From Phreatobacter sp. (GTDB taxonomy: Bacteria; Pseudomonadota; Alphaproteobacteria; Rhizobiales; Phreatobacteraceae), in contig NZ_JAUYFA010000015.1 in assembly GCF_030691135.1 (NCBI RefSeq), forward strand, positions 1-59,164: a stretch of 59,164 nucleotides of DNA, read 5' to 3'. Both the position numbers and the translations under genes were made by a program. Positions 17,944 through 26,561 of the stretch are shown here, piece by piece. The notes under the pieces are model-generated. The model ran no database searches. It was not told the DNA's origin and saw only the letters and a list, made by a program, of their open reading frames with translations. How positions within the stretch are numbered: the stretch's first letter is position 1; the number at the start of each line of letters is the position of its first letter.

Positions 17944-17955
17944 ATGGTACACCAT
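17944..17955. promoter_or_regulatory. Candidate GntR (FCD-type) operator
   Basis: ATGGT-AC-ACCAT is a perfect 5-base inverted repeat with a 2-base centre. It fits the TGGT-N-ACCA-like operators of FadR/VanR-type GntR regulators. A GntR-FCD gene lies about 1 kb away in the same cluster, making it the likely binding protein. The site is between the two divergent starts (17895 and 18033). Confidence 0.6.
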
Positions 17956-18032
17956 CGGTTCAGCCGGTCAATGGGACAGGCCGGGGACAGGGCGGGGCGG
18001 TTATCGCTCTGTTAATGACGTAGAGGTAGCCC

Positions 18033-18938
18033 ATGAACGCCCCTGGCGAGAGCGCGCCGGTGCCGAGATCCTGTGAAGGACCCGACCGTCATCCACGCCG
18101 CCCGGCCTTCGTCATGCCGCGCGGCGCCTGCGACACCCATGTCCATGTCTTCGGTCCGGCGGCGGAGTTCCCGTTCAGCCCGGCGCGCAGCTACACGCCC
18201 GAGGACTGCACGGTGGAGGATCTCTTCGCCCTCCACGCGGTGCTCGGCATCGACCGCGTCGTCATCGTCCATGGCGGGGCCCATGGCACCGACAACAGGG
18301 CGACGCTCGCCGCTCTCGCGCGGGCGCCCGCGCGCATGCGAGGCGTCGCCGTCATCCCCTCCGGCCTACCGCAGGCGGAGATCGAGGACATGCACCGGCG
18401 CGGCATGCGCGGCTGCCGCATGTCGACCGTGGTCAGCGGCGGCGCCTCGTTCGAGCACCTGCCGCGGCTCGCGGCGGAGACGCGCGATTTCGGCTGGCAC
18501 CTCGTGCTGCATTTCCACCGCGCCGACGAGCTCCTGGACGTCGAGGCCGAACTCACGGCCTGCGGCAGCCCCTTCGTGCTCGACCATCTCGCCCGCATCA
18601 CTGCGGCGGAGGGGGTCGGTTCGCAGCCCTTCGCCGCCGTCCTGCGCCTTCTCGACACCGATCGCTGCTGGGTGAAGCTCGCCAGCCTCTACAGGCTGTC
18701 GTCAGAACCCTATCCGCACCGGGACATGCTGCCGCTCATCCACCGCGTCGTGGCTCACCGGCCGGACCGCATCCTGTGGGGCAGCAACTGGCCGCATCCG
18801 ATCTGCCCGGTGCCGATGCCGAACGACGGCGACCTCGTCGATCTCGTCCCGCTCTGGATTCCGGACGCGGATCACCGCAGGCTGGCGCTGGTCGACAATC
18901 CGGCCGCGATCTACGGATTCGCGGCCGTCGATGACTGA
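18033..18938 (+). CDS. Amidohydrolase, 2-pyrone-4,6-dicarboxylate lactonase-like
   Basis: The product is 301 residues with a TIM-barrel amidohydrolase fold. The N-terminal metal motif is in CDTHVHVFGP. Later motifs are LDHLAR, the region DRCWVKLASLYRLS and GSNWPHP. The layout matches the COG3618/LigI group, whose members open lactones such as 2-pyrone-4,6-dicarboxylate without a firm metal requirement. GAGG lies 7 bases before the ATG. It is followed after 12 bases by the GntR gene, so the two form one unit. The exact lactone is not known. Confidence 0.85.
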   Translation: MNAPGESAPVPRSCEGPDRHPRRPAFVMPRGACDTHVHVFGPAAEFPFSPARSYTPEDCTVEDLFALHAVLGIDRVVIVHGGAHGTDNRATLAALARAPARMRGVAVIPSGLPQAEIEDMHRRGMRGCRMSTVVSGGASFEHLPRLAAETRDFGWHLVLHFHRADELLDVEAELTACGSPFVLDHLARITAAEGVGSQPFAAVLRLLDTDRCWVKLASLYRLSSEPYPHRDMLPLIHRVVAHRPDRILWGSNWPHPICPVPMPNDGDLVDLVPLWIPDADHRRLALVDNPAAIYGFAAVDD

Positions 18939-18950
18939 GAGGCCAGAACG

Positions 18951-19634
18951 ATGAGCCTGCGCGATGCGACGTCCGCTTCCCCGGCCACCTTGACGACGAC
19001 GCTGGCGGGACGGCTGCGCGACGCCATTCTGCGCGGCGATCTGGAACCCGGCTCGAAGCTGGTGCTCGACCGTATCCGGGTGGGCTATGGCGTCAGCCTC
19101 AGCCCGCTGCGCGAGGCGCTGTGCCGGCTGGAGAGCGAGGGCCTTGTCGAGGCCGAGGACCAGCGCGGCTATCGCGTCTCACCGGTCTCGGCCGACAACC
19201 TCACCGAGGTGATCCGCCTCAGGGTGGAGCTCGAGGGCATGGCGGTTCGGGAGGCCATCCTGCATGGCGACGCGGCCTGGGAAGGGCGCGTCGTCTCGGC
19301 GTTGCACCAGCTCAGCCGCTGCGTGCACGGGGCGCGCTCGGCCGAGGAGCAGGAGGTCTGGGAAGCACGGCACCGCGCTTTCCATGCCGAACTGATCTCG
19401 GCCTGCCGGATGCCGCTGCTGCAGCAGTTCTGCGAGACCCTGCATGACCAGTCCGACCGCTACCGTCGCATCTTCCTGAAGGACCACGCGCCCGACAGGG
19501 ACGTGCCGGCCGAGCATGCGGCCATCGCGGGGGCGATGATCGAGCGGCGGGCCGACGATGCGGCGAAGCTTCTGCGCGAACATGTCGAGCGCACCGGCCG
19601 CAACATCCAGGCGGCCCTGCGCGGCGCCGCCTGA
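18951..19634 (+). CDS. GntR family transcriptional regulator with FCD domain
   Basis: The product is 227 residues. A winged helix at about residues 18-75 (LSPLREALCRLESEGLV) is followed by an all-helical FCD effector domain with the metal-binding His pattern (ARHRAFHAELI, EHAAIAGAM, LLREHVERT). Such repressors respond to carboxylic acids. It is co-transcribed with the lactonase and probably binds the ATGGT-AC-ACCAT site in the divergent region. Its stop is 6 bases from the stop of the dioxygenase gene on the other strand. Confidence 0.93.
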   Translation: MSLRDATSASPATLTTTLAGRLRDAILRGDLEPGSKLVLDRIRVGYGVSLSPLREALCRLESEGLVEAEDQRGYRVSPVSADNLTEVIRLRVELEGMAVREAILHGDAAWEGRVVSALHQLSRCVHGARSAEEQEVWEARHRAFHAELISACRMPLLQQFCETLHDQSDRYRRIFLKDHAPDRDVPAEHAAIAGAMIERRADDAAKLLREHVERTGRNIQAALRGAA

Positions 19635-19640
19635 GCGGCG

Positions 19641-20504
19641 TCAGGCGGCCGAAGGCTTCAGCCCGAAGGCGTGCCGCAGCAACTGCCAACCGGCCGGCGC
19701 GGCAGACCCGTCGGGATAGGCGCCGCCGGCCTGCGCCGTCAGTGTGGCGACGAGGCTCTCCTTGACGCCGAAGACCGCATCGCTTTCGAGCCAGGGATCG
19801 CCCGGCATGAACAGATGCGTCACCAGCGTCTCGTGGCCGGGAGCGGCAATGCGAAAATGGATATGGGCGGGGCGCATCGGATGGCGCTTCGTCGCCTCCA
19901 GCAACTGGCCGACCGGGCCGTCATGGGGGATCGGATAGCTTGACGGCACGATCGTTCGGAAGCCGAACCGGCCGTTGGCATCGGTGAGAAAGCGGGCGCG
20001 GAGCGAGGGCTCCTCGGTGCCCTTCTGGGCATCGTAGAACCCCTCGTCGTCAGAGTGCCAGATGTCGACCGCCGCCCCGGCGATCGGCGCGCCGTCGGAC
20101 GAGGCGACCTTCCCCTCGACGAAGAGGCGCTCGCCCGGCTCATCCGCCGCGATGTCGGCGCCATTGGGGGTCACGCGGTGCTCGCCGAGATAGAAGGGGC
20201 CGAGCACCGTCGTCTCGGTGGCGCCGTCCGGCATGCGGTGATTGATGGCGTCGACCAGCATGGAGATGCCGAGCACGTCGGACAGCAGGATGAATTCCTG
20301 CCGCTTGTCGTCGCACATGTCACCGGTGCGGGTGAGGAAGCCGATGGCGGCAATCCATTCCGCCTCGGTGAGCTCCACCTCCTTGACGAAGGCATGGGCA
20401 TGGCGGACCAGCGCCTGGACCACCTGTTTCAGCCGCGGATCCGGACAGTCGGCGAAGCGGTCGACCACCGCGTCGGTGAGATTGTGTTCGTTGAAGCTGA
20501 GCAT
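19641..20504 (-). CDS. Intradiol dioxygenase, probable hydroxyquinol 1,2-dioxygenase
   Basis: The product is 287 residues. The N-terminal helical dimerisation part (EWIAAIGFLTRTGDMCDDKRQ) and VLGPFYLGEHR are typical of hydroxyquinol and catechol 1,2-dioxygenases. Iron ligands are visible as Tyr in EGFYDAQ, Tyr in VPSSYPIP and two His in MRPAHIHF. The FLTRTGDMCDDKRQEFILLSD stretch (residues 56-76) favours hydroxyquinol over catechol as substrate; the product would be maleylacetate. No maleylacetate reductase lies in the window. It is the last gene of the long minus-strand cluster, 9 bases after the TRAP large permease. Confidence 0.87.
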   Translation of the reverse strand: MLSFNEHNLTDAVVDRFADCPDPRLKQVVQALVRHAHAFVKEVELTEAEWIAAIGFLTRTGDMCDDKRQEFILLSDVLGISMLVDAINHRMPDGATETTVLGPFYLGEHRVTPNGADIAADEPGERLFVEGKVASSDGAPIAGAAVDIWHSDDEGFYDAQKGTEEPSLRARFLTDANGRFGFRTIVPSSYPIPHDGPVGQLLEATKRHPMRPAHIHFRIAAPGHETLVTHLFMPGDPWLESDAVFGVKESLVATLTAQAGGAYPDGSAAPAGWQLLRHAFGLKPSAA

Positions 20505-20513
20505 GGCGGCCTG

Positions 20514-21833
20514 CTAGCGAACGAGGAGTGTGGACAACGGCGGGAAAATCGCAATGAAGAACAGGGCGATTCCCATTACCGTCACATAGGGCATGGACCC
20601 GGCGAAGATGGTCTCGATCCTGACGCTGGGATCTCCCAGTGTCGCCTTGACCGTGAAGACCGAGATGCCAAAGGGCGGCGTCAGCAGCCCCATTTCCACG
20701 GCAATGATGGTGACGATGCCGAAATGGATGAGGTCGAAGCCCATGGCCGAGGCGATGGGCGCGCCGATCGGCACCATGATGAGCAGGATCGAGGTGGAAT
20801 CGAGGATCATGCCCATCAAGAGGATGACGACGACGAAGACGAAGAGGAAGCCGTAGGGCCCGAGGCCGAGATGCTGGACGAAGTCGCCGATGGCATTGGG
20901 CACGCCCGCCATGGAGAGCATGCGGGAATAGAGGCTGGCGGCGATGAGGAGGAAGAGGATCGAGGCCGAAACGATGCCCGCCTCCTTCAGCACCCGCCAG
21001 AATTTCGGCCAGTCGAGCCGGCGGCGGACGAGGGCGATGATCAGGGCGCCGGCGGCCCCCACGGCGCCGGCCTCGGTCGGCGTGAAGAAGCCTGTGTAGA
21101 GCCCGCCGAGGATCAGTACGACGAGGCAGGCGATCGGCACGGACTTGGCCAGCATCTCGGCGGTGCCCATGGCCGGCACGTCGTCGACATCGGACTTGCT
21201 GGCATCGACGAAGATCTTGTGCGGCCAGACCGTGGCGTAGACCCAGATCATCGCGGTGAAGCCGAGGGCGATGATGATGCCGGGAATGACACCGGCGACG
21301 AACATCTTGCCGATCGAGACCTCGGAGAGCACGCCATAGACGATCATCAGCAAGCTCGGGGGGATGAGCATCCCGAGGATCGATGAGCCCGCCACGGTGC
21401 CGGCGGCGAAGCGCATCGTGTAGCCATGCCGGACCATTTCCGGCACCGCCACCTTGGTGAAGACGGCCGCCGAGGCGATGGAGACGCCGGTCACCGCCGC
21501 GAAGACAGCGTTGGCCGCCACGGTGGCCATGCCGAGGCCGCCGCGGATGCGGCGCAGCAGCGCCTGCGCCACCTCGAACGTGTCCTTGCCGACATCGGAT
21601 ATCGACACAAGCAGCCCCATCAGCACGAAGAGCGGGATGGTGGCGAAGAGATAGTCCTGGATGCCGGAATAGGTGGCGAGCGCGGTGAAGCGGAAGGCGA
21701 GATCGACGTTTTCCCTGATCAGCCAGACGCCTATCGCGCCGGTGCCGATGAGCGACAGGCCGATGGGCAGGCCGAGGACGATGAGCGCCACCATGGCGCC
21801 GATGAGCACGAATCCGAGTGTGACGTCTTCCAT
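20514..21833 (-). CDS. TRAP transporter large permease (DctM-like)
   Basis: The product is 439 residues with about 12 membrane helices and DctM phrases such as FTPTEAGAVGA, GLLTPPFGISVFTVKA and FVLMGLLV. It is the ion-coupled translocation subunit of a TRAP uptake system. I chose the ATG at 21833, 4 bases after the small-permease stop, with GAAGG in the end of that gene as ribosome binding site. A longer open frame upstream of this ATG reads through the DctQ gene and is not real. It is followed closely by the dioxygenase gene. Confidence 0.93.
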   Translation of the reverse strand: MEDVTLGFVLIGAMVALIVLGLPIGLSLIGTGAIGVWLIRENVDLAFRFTALATYSGIQDYLFATIPLFVLMGLLVSISDVGKDTFEVAQALLRRIRGGLGMATVAANAVFAAVTGVSIASAAVFTKVAVPEMVRHGYTMRFAAGTVAGSSILGMLIPPSLLMIVYGVLSEVSIGKMFVAGVIPGIIIALGFTAMIWVYATVWPHKIFVDASKSDVDDVPAMGTAEMLAKSVPIACLVVLILGGLYTGFFTPTEAGAVGAAGALIIALVRRRLDWPKFWRVLKEAGIVSASILFLLIAASLYSRMLSMAGVPNAIGDFVQHLGLGPYGFLFVFVVVILLMGMILDSTSILLIMVPIGAPIASAMGFDLIHFGIVTIIAVEMGLLTPPFGISVFTVKATLGDPSVRIETIFAGSMPYVTVMGIALFFIAIFPPLSTLLVR

Positions 21834-21837
21834 GGGA

Positions 21838-22398
21838 TCAGCCTTCGGCCGGTTTGCGCCGGCCGCCGATCTCGGCGACGAACAGCATGACATAGGCGAT
21901 CGCACCGGCGGTGCCGCCGAGAACGATGAGGGCGCGGAAGGGCCAGGTCGGCACCGTGAACACGCCCTGGACGCCGAAGAACTCGCGCGCGGCGAGGGAA
22001 TTCCACACTCCCGGCCAGCCCGCCCAGGCGACGAAGGCCATGACCGCCGCGCCGATGAGCAGAAATAGCGCCTCAATCGCCCAGGCGAGGCCGGGAGCGC
22101 GCCGCGAGAGGATGCCATCGATGAGGAAGTCGGCTCGCGTCATGCGCCTGGCATAGACGGTTGCGCCAATCTGGAGGAACACGATGCCGACGATGGAATG
22201 GGCGGCGATCTCGGCGACACCGGTGATCGGCATGGAGAGGAAGGACCGCCCGATCACGTCGGCGCAGATGAGAAGCATCAGACCGAAGGTCCAGACCGTA
22301 CCGACGGCGGCCATTGCGTCGAGCAGGAACCGGACGGGATCGAAGGGCTGTGGCGCCGCCCCGCGCTCGAGTGCCGACATGTCGATGTCGTCGGACAT
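21838..22398 (-). CDS. TRAP transporter small permease (DctQ-like)
   Basis: The product is 186 residues with four membrane helices and the DctQ-type phrase LICADVIGRSFLSMPITGVAEIA (roughly residues 43-65). It partners the DctM-like subunit whose ATG begins 4 bases after this stop. A terminator-like hairpin separates it from the binding-protein gene upstream, so permease levels may be lower than binding-protein levels. Confidence 0.92.
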   Translation of the reverse strand: MSDDIDMSALERGAAPQPFDPVRFLLDAMAAVGTVWTFGLMLLICADVIGRSFLSMPITGVAEIAAHSIVGIVFLQIGATVYARRMTRADFLIDGILSRRAPGLAWAIEALFLLIGAAVMAFVAWAGWPGVWNSLAAREFFGVQGVFTVPTWPFRALIVLGGTAGAIAYVMLFVAEIGGRRKPAEG

Positions 22399-22422
22399 GG
22401 TCTGTCTCCGGATGTCTGCAAG

Positions 22423-22462
22423 GAAAAATGCGCGCGGGCGCCGGGAGGGTCCCGGCGCCCGC
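22423..22462 (-). terminator. Intra-operon terminator or attenuator between dctP and dctQ
   Basis: On the minus strand a 13-bp perfect GC stem (22434-22446 with 22450-22462, 3-base loop) is followed within a few bases by a run of five T (22424-22428). This is a strong intrinsic terminator form placed directly after the binding-protein gene. It probably sets a stoichiometry with excess binding protein, with partial read-through into the permeases. Confidence 0.75.
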
Positions 22463-22476
22463 CATTGTGCTCAGGA

Positions 22477-23556
22477 TCAGGCCGAGGCTTCGCGGTCCCA
22501 GTCGCGGCCGGGCGTCTGGCCAGCGGCACGGATGGCGGCGAAATAGGCACGCAGAACGTCGCGAGAGGCGGGGCCCGAGGTGTCGGCCCAGGTCTTGGCG
22601 ATGTTCGGCAGGCCGGTGATCCAACGCTTGCGCTCGGCATCGGAGAGTGTCGTGATGATGGAGCCCTTGGCGACCATCTCCTTCTCGGCCGCATCGATGC
22701 GCGAGGACACGTCCGCAATGTGCCTCTGCGTGGTGATCTTGCCGGCATCTGCGACGGCTTTCTGGAAGGCGGCCGGCCAGCGGTCATGACGCTGCTTGTT
22801 GGCGGCGATGCCACCGACATACATGGCGCCAGTGTCGCATTTGGTCACGTATTTCGCGACCTCGTAGACGCGGGTCGGCAGGATGCCGACGAAGAAGGAG
22901 AGCGCGCCTTCCGACACGCCGGTCTGGATGTCGGTGTAGTAGGTGGTCAGCGCGCCGTCGACCGGGGTGGCGCCGGTGCCGGTCAGCCAGTTCGCCGAGG
23001 TGCCCGGGGCCGAGATCTTGCGGTTCCGCAGGTCGTCGAGGGTGCGGATCGGGAAGGTCGACCAGATGTGGTAGGTGTCGGTGATGAACGAGGAGAGCGG
23101 CACCATGTTGAGGCCGTTCCAGTTCTGCTTGATGGCTGGAACCGTCTCGTTCAGCGTGTCGAAGGTGCGGGCGATGAGGCCGTGGTCGCCGGTGGTGAAG
23201 GGCGTGAAATAGCTGACGTTCTGGAGCGGCATGGTGGAGCCCTCCCAGAGCGTGCCGACATAGCCGATGTCGGTGATGTTGTCGCGCACCGCCTCCATCG
23301 TGTCCTGGAATCTGTAGAGCGTGCCGCCATAGGCCTCGCGCCAGTTGACGCGCAGCTGGTTGCCGTTGTCGCGCAGGTGCTTCTCGACCTCCGGCTGGAA
23401 GACGTTCTTCATCATCGAGACCCAGAAATTCTGGACAGGATGGCTCGCCGCGATCGTGACATTGAGGGTCTGCTGGGCCGAGGCCCGGATGGAGAAGACG
23501 GGCAGTGTGGCCGCGCCGGCAGCGCCGGCCATGAATGTGCGCCTGGTGGTCGTCAT
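22477..23556 (-). CDS. TRAP transporter solute-binding protein (DctP family), Tat-exported
   Basis: The product is 359 residues. The N-terminus TTTRRTFMAGAAGAA is a twin-arginine signal. The DctP-fold body includes AASHPVQNFW, MEAVRDNITDIGYV and ISAPGTSANWL. The position of the conserved ligand-binding Arg is not obvious. It binds the organic-acid substrate for the DctQM permease encoded next. It follows the molybdenum hydroxylase genes after a gap with two or three hairpins, so the transporter and the hydroxylase probably share a substrate. Confidence 0.92.
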   Translation of the reverse strand: MTTTRRTFMAGAAGAATLPVFSIRASAQQTLNVTIAASHPVQNFWVSMMKNVFQPEVEKHLRDNGNQLRVNWREAYGGTLYRFQDTMEAVRDNITDIGYVGTLWEGSTMPLQNVSYFTPFTTGDHGLIARTFDTLNETVPAIKQNWNGLNMVPLSSFITDTYHIWSTFPIRTLDDLRNRKISAPGTSANWLTGTGATPVDGALTTYYTDIQTGVSEGALSFFVGILPTRVYEVAKYVTKCDTGAMYVGGIAANKQRHDRWPAAFQKAVADAGKITTQRHIADVSSRIDAAEKEMVAKGSIITTLSDAERKRWITGLPNIAKTWADTSGPASRDVLRAYFAAIRAAGQTPGRDWDREASA

Positions 23557-23577
23557 CGTCGTTCCTTCCTTGGGGTC

Positions 23578-23669
23578 GAGGATCGCTGCGATCCTCTGTT
23601 TCCTGCTGTTTTAGGTGGCCGGTTGGTCCGGCCTTTCGGTATCGGGGGGCAGGCTAACACCGGCCCCCC
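23578..23669 (-). other. Hairpins between the hydroxylase large-subunit and dctP genes
   Basis: Three inverted repeats lie in the gap of 117 bases. A 9-bp palindrome with one central base is at 23578-23596, GGCCGG/CCGGCC around 5 bases at 23617-23633, and a 7-bp G/C stem around 12 bases at 23644-23669. The last could end the hydroxylase message or protect its 3' end, and the first may be an operator for dctP. No T-run follows any of them on the minus strand. Confidence 0.4.
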
Positions 23670-23673
23670 AGGC

Positions 23674-26073
23674 TCATGCAATGGTTCCTAGCGCCCTCAG
23701 GATCCGGTCCGGGGTGAAGGGCTGGGCGAGAACCCGCGCGCCGAGGGGTGAGAGGGCGTCGTTGATGGCGTTCATGATGGCGGCGGGGGCGCCGGCCGTA
23801 CCGGCCTCGCCCGCGCCCTTGGCACCGAGGAGGGATTCCTTCGTCGGCGTCTCGACGTGGCCGACATGCATGTCGGGCATCTCGGCTGCCATCGGCACGA
23901 GATAGTCGGCGAGGGTGGTGGTGAGGAGCTGGCCGTCCTCGTTGTAGATGCAGTGTTCGTAAAGCGCGCCGCCGATGCCCTGGACGATGCCGCCGCGCAC
24001 CTGCTCGTCGACGAGCATGGGGTTAATGACGCGGCCGCAATCCTCGACGCACCAGTGCTCAAGGAGCTTCACCATGCCGGTCTCGACATCGACCTCCAGC
24101 CAGCTTGCCTGGATGCCGTTGGTGAAGGCGAAGGGGTATTCCTTGGTGATGAAATGGCGCGTCTGGACGAGCTCGCGCGCCAGATCCTTCGGCAGCGTGT
24201 CGCCGCGGTAGTAGACGATGCGGCCGAGCTCAGCGAGCGGCATGCGCACCTGGCCGGTGGCCTTGTCCACCACCTCGCCCATGACGATGTCGAGGCTCGC
24301 GGCCTGCGCCTGCAGCATGGCGCCGGCGACCTCAAGGATCTGCTCCTTCAGGGCGATGGCCGATTGCAGGGCCGCCTCGCCGCCGATGCCGGCGCCGCGG
24401 CAGGCCCAGGTGCCGCCGCCATAGGGCGTCGTCTGGGTATCGCCGGTGACAACCTTGACCTTGGAGACCGGCACGCCGACGCCGTGGGCGACGATCTGGG
24501 CGAGGATGGCCTCGGTGCCCTGACCCTGTTCGGTGACGCCAGACAGCGCGACGAGAGAGCCGTCGGGGTCCATGCGCACCGTGCAGCCGTCCTGCGCCGA
24601 GATCTTGGCGCCGCCGATCCCGTACATGAAGGGCGAGGGATTGGTCAGCTCGATGAAGCTGGCGAAGCCGAGGCCGCGATAGACGCCGCGCTTGCGCTGC
24701 TCGGCCTGGTCGGCGCGGATTTTCTCGACCGGCACCATCTCCAGAAGCTTGTCGAGGGACGCGTGGTGCGACAGGCCCTCGAACTTCATGCCAGCCGGCG
24801 AGGTGCAGGGATAGGCGTCGTCGCGGATGAGGTTCTTCCGGCGGATGGCGACCGGGTCGATGCCGAGCGCCTCGGCGGCGAGGTCGACGAGGCCCTCGGT
24901 CACGGTCGTGGCGATGGGGTGGCCGACGGCCCGGTACTGAGAGGTCGGCGCCTTGTTCTGCAGCACCACCGTCGTGGTGCAGCGGTAATTGTCGAAGGCA
25001 TAGGGGCCGCCGCAGAGGTTGACGACCTGGTTGCCCTCCACGGCGCTGGTGCGGGGATAGACCGAATAGGGGCCGATGCCGGTGAGGTCGTCGATGTCGA
25101 AGGCCAGGAAGCGCCCCTCGGCATCGACCGCGAGGCGGCCCTTGATGCGATGGTCGCGGGCATGGATGTCGCTGCCGAAGGCCTCGAAGCGGTCGGCGAT
25201 GAATTTCACCGGCCGTCCCATGATCTTCGACATGCAGGCGACGGCCATCTCGTCGGGATAGACGTGGACCTTGATGCCATAGGATCCGCCGACATCCTTG
25301 CAGATGACGCGCACGTCGCCCTCGGCCATGCGCAACTGCGTGGCGAAGACGTTCTGCATCATGTGCGGCGCCTGGGTCGAATGGTGGACCGTCAGCGTCC
25401 CGTCGGCGCGGTTGTAGTCGGCGATGATGGAGCGCGGCTCCAGCGTCACGCCGGTATGGCGGCCGGTGTGGAAGGTGGCTTCCACGACCTTGTGGGCGCC
25501 GGCGATGGCGGCCTCGACATTGCCGGTCTCGGCGGTGCGGGTGAAGACGAGGTTGTCGCCGAGCTCGGGATGGATGACGACCGCGCCAGGGGCGAGCGCC
25601 GTTTCCATGTCGACCTGGGCCGGCAGCGCATCGAAAGCCACGGCCAGCGCCGCGACGCCGTCCTCGGCCGCAGCGCGGGTCTCGGCGACGACGGCGACGA
25701 CCGCCTCGCCCTGCCACGTCGCGCGCTCCAGCGGCAGCGGATATTGCGGCGCCGATTTCATGCCCTTGAGATGGGCGAGCACGGCCACCCATGGATCGCA
25801 GACCTTGGCGAGGTCGGCGCCGGTGAAGACCCTGACGACGCCGGGAACCGCCAGCGCCGCCGCCGTGTCGATCGAGACGATGCGGGCATGGGCATGGGGC
25901 GAGCGCAGGAAGGCTGCGTGGACCAGCCGCGGCAGGGTGACGTCGTCGGTATAGGTGGCGCGGCCCTCGACCAGCTTGCGGGCATTGGGGCGCGGCACGG
26001 AACGGCCGATATAGGAGTTCGGCAGGTCCTCGCGAGAGAGCCCGAGGGACTTCGGCGTGACGATCTCGTTCAT
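23674..26073 (-). CDS. Molybdopterin large subunit of a xanthine dehydrogenase-family hydroxylase
   Basis: The product is 799 residues. The start GRSVPRPNARKLVEGRATYTDD is the usual large-subunit N-terminus of this family. GGSYGIK, TEQGQGTEAILAQI, YGGGTWACRGAGIGG and LLGAKGAGEAGT are molybdenum-cofactor segments; the Glu of GEAGT is the catalytic base. The CO dehydrogenase loop AYxCSFR is absent and QYRAVGHP stands in its place, so this is not a form I CO dehydrogenase. It likely hydroxylates an aromatic or N-heterocyclic ring. Its ATG shares one base with the stop of the 2Fe-2S gene. An apparent longer frame to 26259 is an overlap with that gene. Confidence 0.9.
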   Translation of the reverse strand: MNEIVTPKSLGLSREDLPNSYIGRSVPRPNARKLVEGRATYTDDVTLPRLVHAAFLRSPHAHARIVSIDTAAALAVPGVVRVFTGADLAKVCDPWVAVLAHLKGMKSAPQYPLPLERATWQGEAVVAVVAETRAAAEDGVAALAVAFDALPAQVDMETALAPGAVVIHPELGDNLVFTRTAETGNVEAAIAGAHKVVEATFHTGRHTGVTLEPRSIIADYNRADGTLTVHHSTQAPHMMQNVFATQLRMAEGDVRVICKDVGGSYGIKVHVYPDEMAVACMSKIMGRPVKFIADRFEAFGSDIHARDHRIKGRLAVDAEGRFLAFDIDDLTGIGPYSVYPRTSAVEGNQVVNLCGGPYAFDNYRCTTTVVLQNKAPTSQYRAVGHPIATTVTEGLVDLAAEALGIDPVAIRRKNLIRDDAYPCTSPAGMKFEGLSHHASLDKLLEMVPVEKIRADQAEQRKRGVYRGLGFASFIELTNPSPFMYGIGGAKISAQDGCTVRMDPDGSLVALSGVTEQGQGTEAILAQIVAHGVGVPVSKVKVVTGDTQTTPYGGGTWACRGAGIGGEAALQSAIALKEQILEVAGAMLQAQAASLDIVMGEVVDKATGQVRMPLAELGRIVYYRGDTLPKDLARELVQTRHFITKEYPFAFTNGIQASWLEVDVETGMVKLLEHWCVEDCGRVINPMLVDEQVRGGIVQGIGGALYEHCIYNEDGQLLTTTLADYLVPMAAEMPDMHVGHVETPTKESLLGAKGAGEAGTAGAPAAIMNAINDALSPLGARVLAQPFTPDRILRALGTIA

Positions 26074-26561
26074 CAGGCGGCCTCGCTTTTGCGACGCGAT
26101 TTCAGCACGTCCTCGACCGCGTCGACGATGGCCTGGTAGCCGGTGCAGCGGCAGTAGTTGCCGGAGATGTGCTCGCGGATCTCCTCGCGGGAGGCGTTCG
26201 GCGCTTGGGTGAGGATGTCGGCGGCGGTGACGAGCATGCCCGGGGTGCAATAGCCGCACTGGGCGGCGTTGCGGGCGACGAAGGCCTCCTGCAGGTCACG
26301 GATCTCGCCGCTGTCCGACAGGCCCTCGATGGTCTCGACCACGGAGCCGTCGAGGCTCGCCGCCATGACGAGGCAGCCGCGCACCGGGTCGCCGTCGAGG
26401 CGCACGGTGCAGGCGCCGCAGACCCCGTGCTCGCAAGCGGTATGGGCGCCGGTGAGCCCGAGTTCCGTGCGCAGGAAGTCGATGAGATGGAGGCGCGTGT
26501 CGACGCTGCGGGAGACCCGCTCGCCGTTGACGGTCAGGGTGATGTCGATGCGGCGGTTCAT
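26073..26561 (-). CDS. 2Fe-2S small subunit of the molybdenum hydroxylase
   Basis: The product is 162 residues with two iron-sulfur domains. The plant-ferredoxin-type cluster is held by CEHGVCGAC with a later Cys in GCLVMA, and the second by CGYCTPG and NYCRCTGYQ. It links the molybdenum site to the FAD subunit. It overlaps the FAD-subunit gene by 4 bases and the large-subunit gene by 1 base, so the three are translationally coupled. Confidence 0.95.
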   Translation of the reverse strand: MNRRIDITLTVNGERVSRSVDTRLHLIDFLRTELGLTGAHTACEHGVCGACTVRLDGDPVRGCLVMAASLDGSVVETIEGLSDSGEIRDLQEAFVARNAAQCGYCTPGMLVTAADILTQAPNASREEIREHISGNYCRCTGYQAIVDAVEDVLKSRRKSEAA

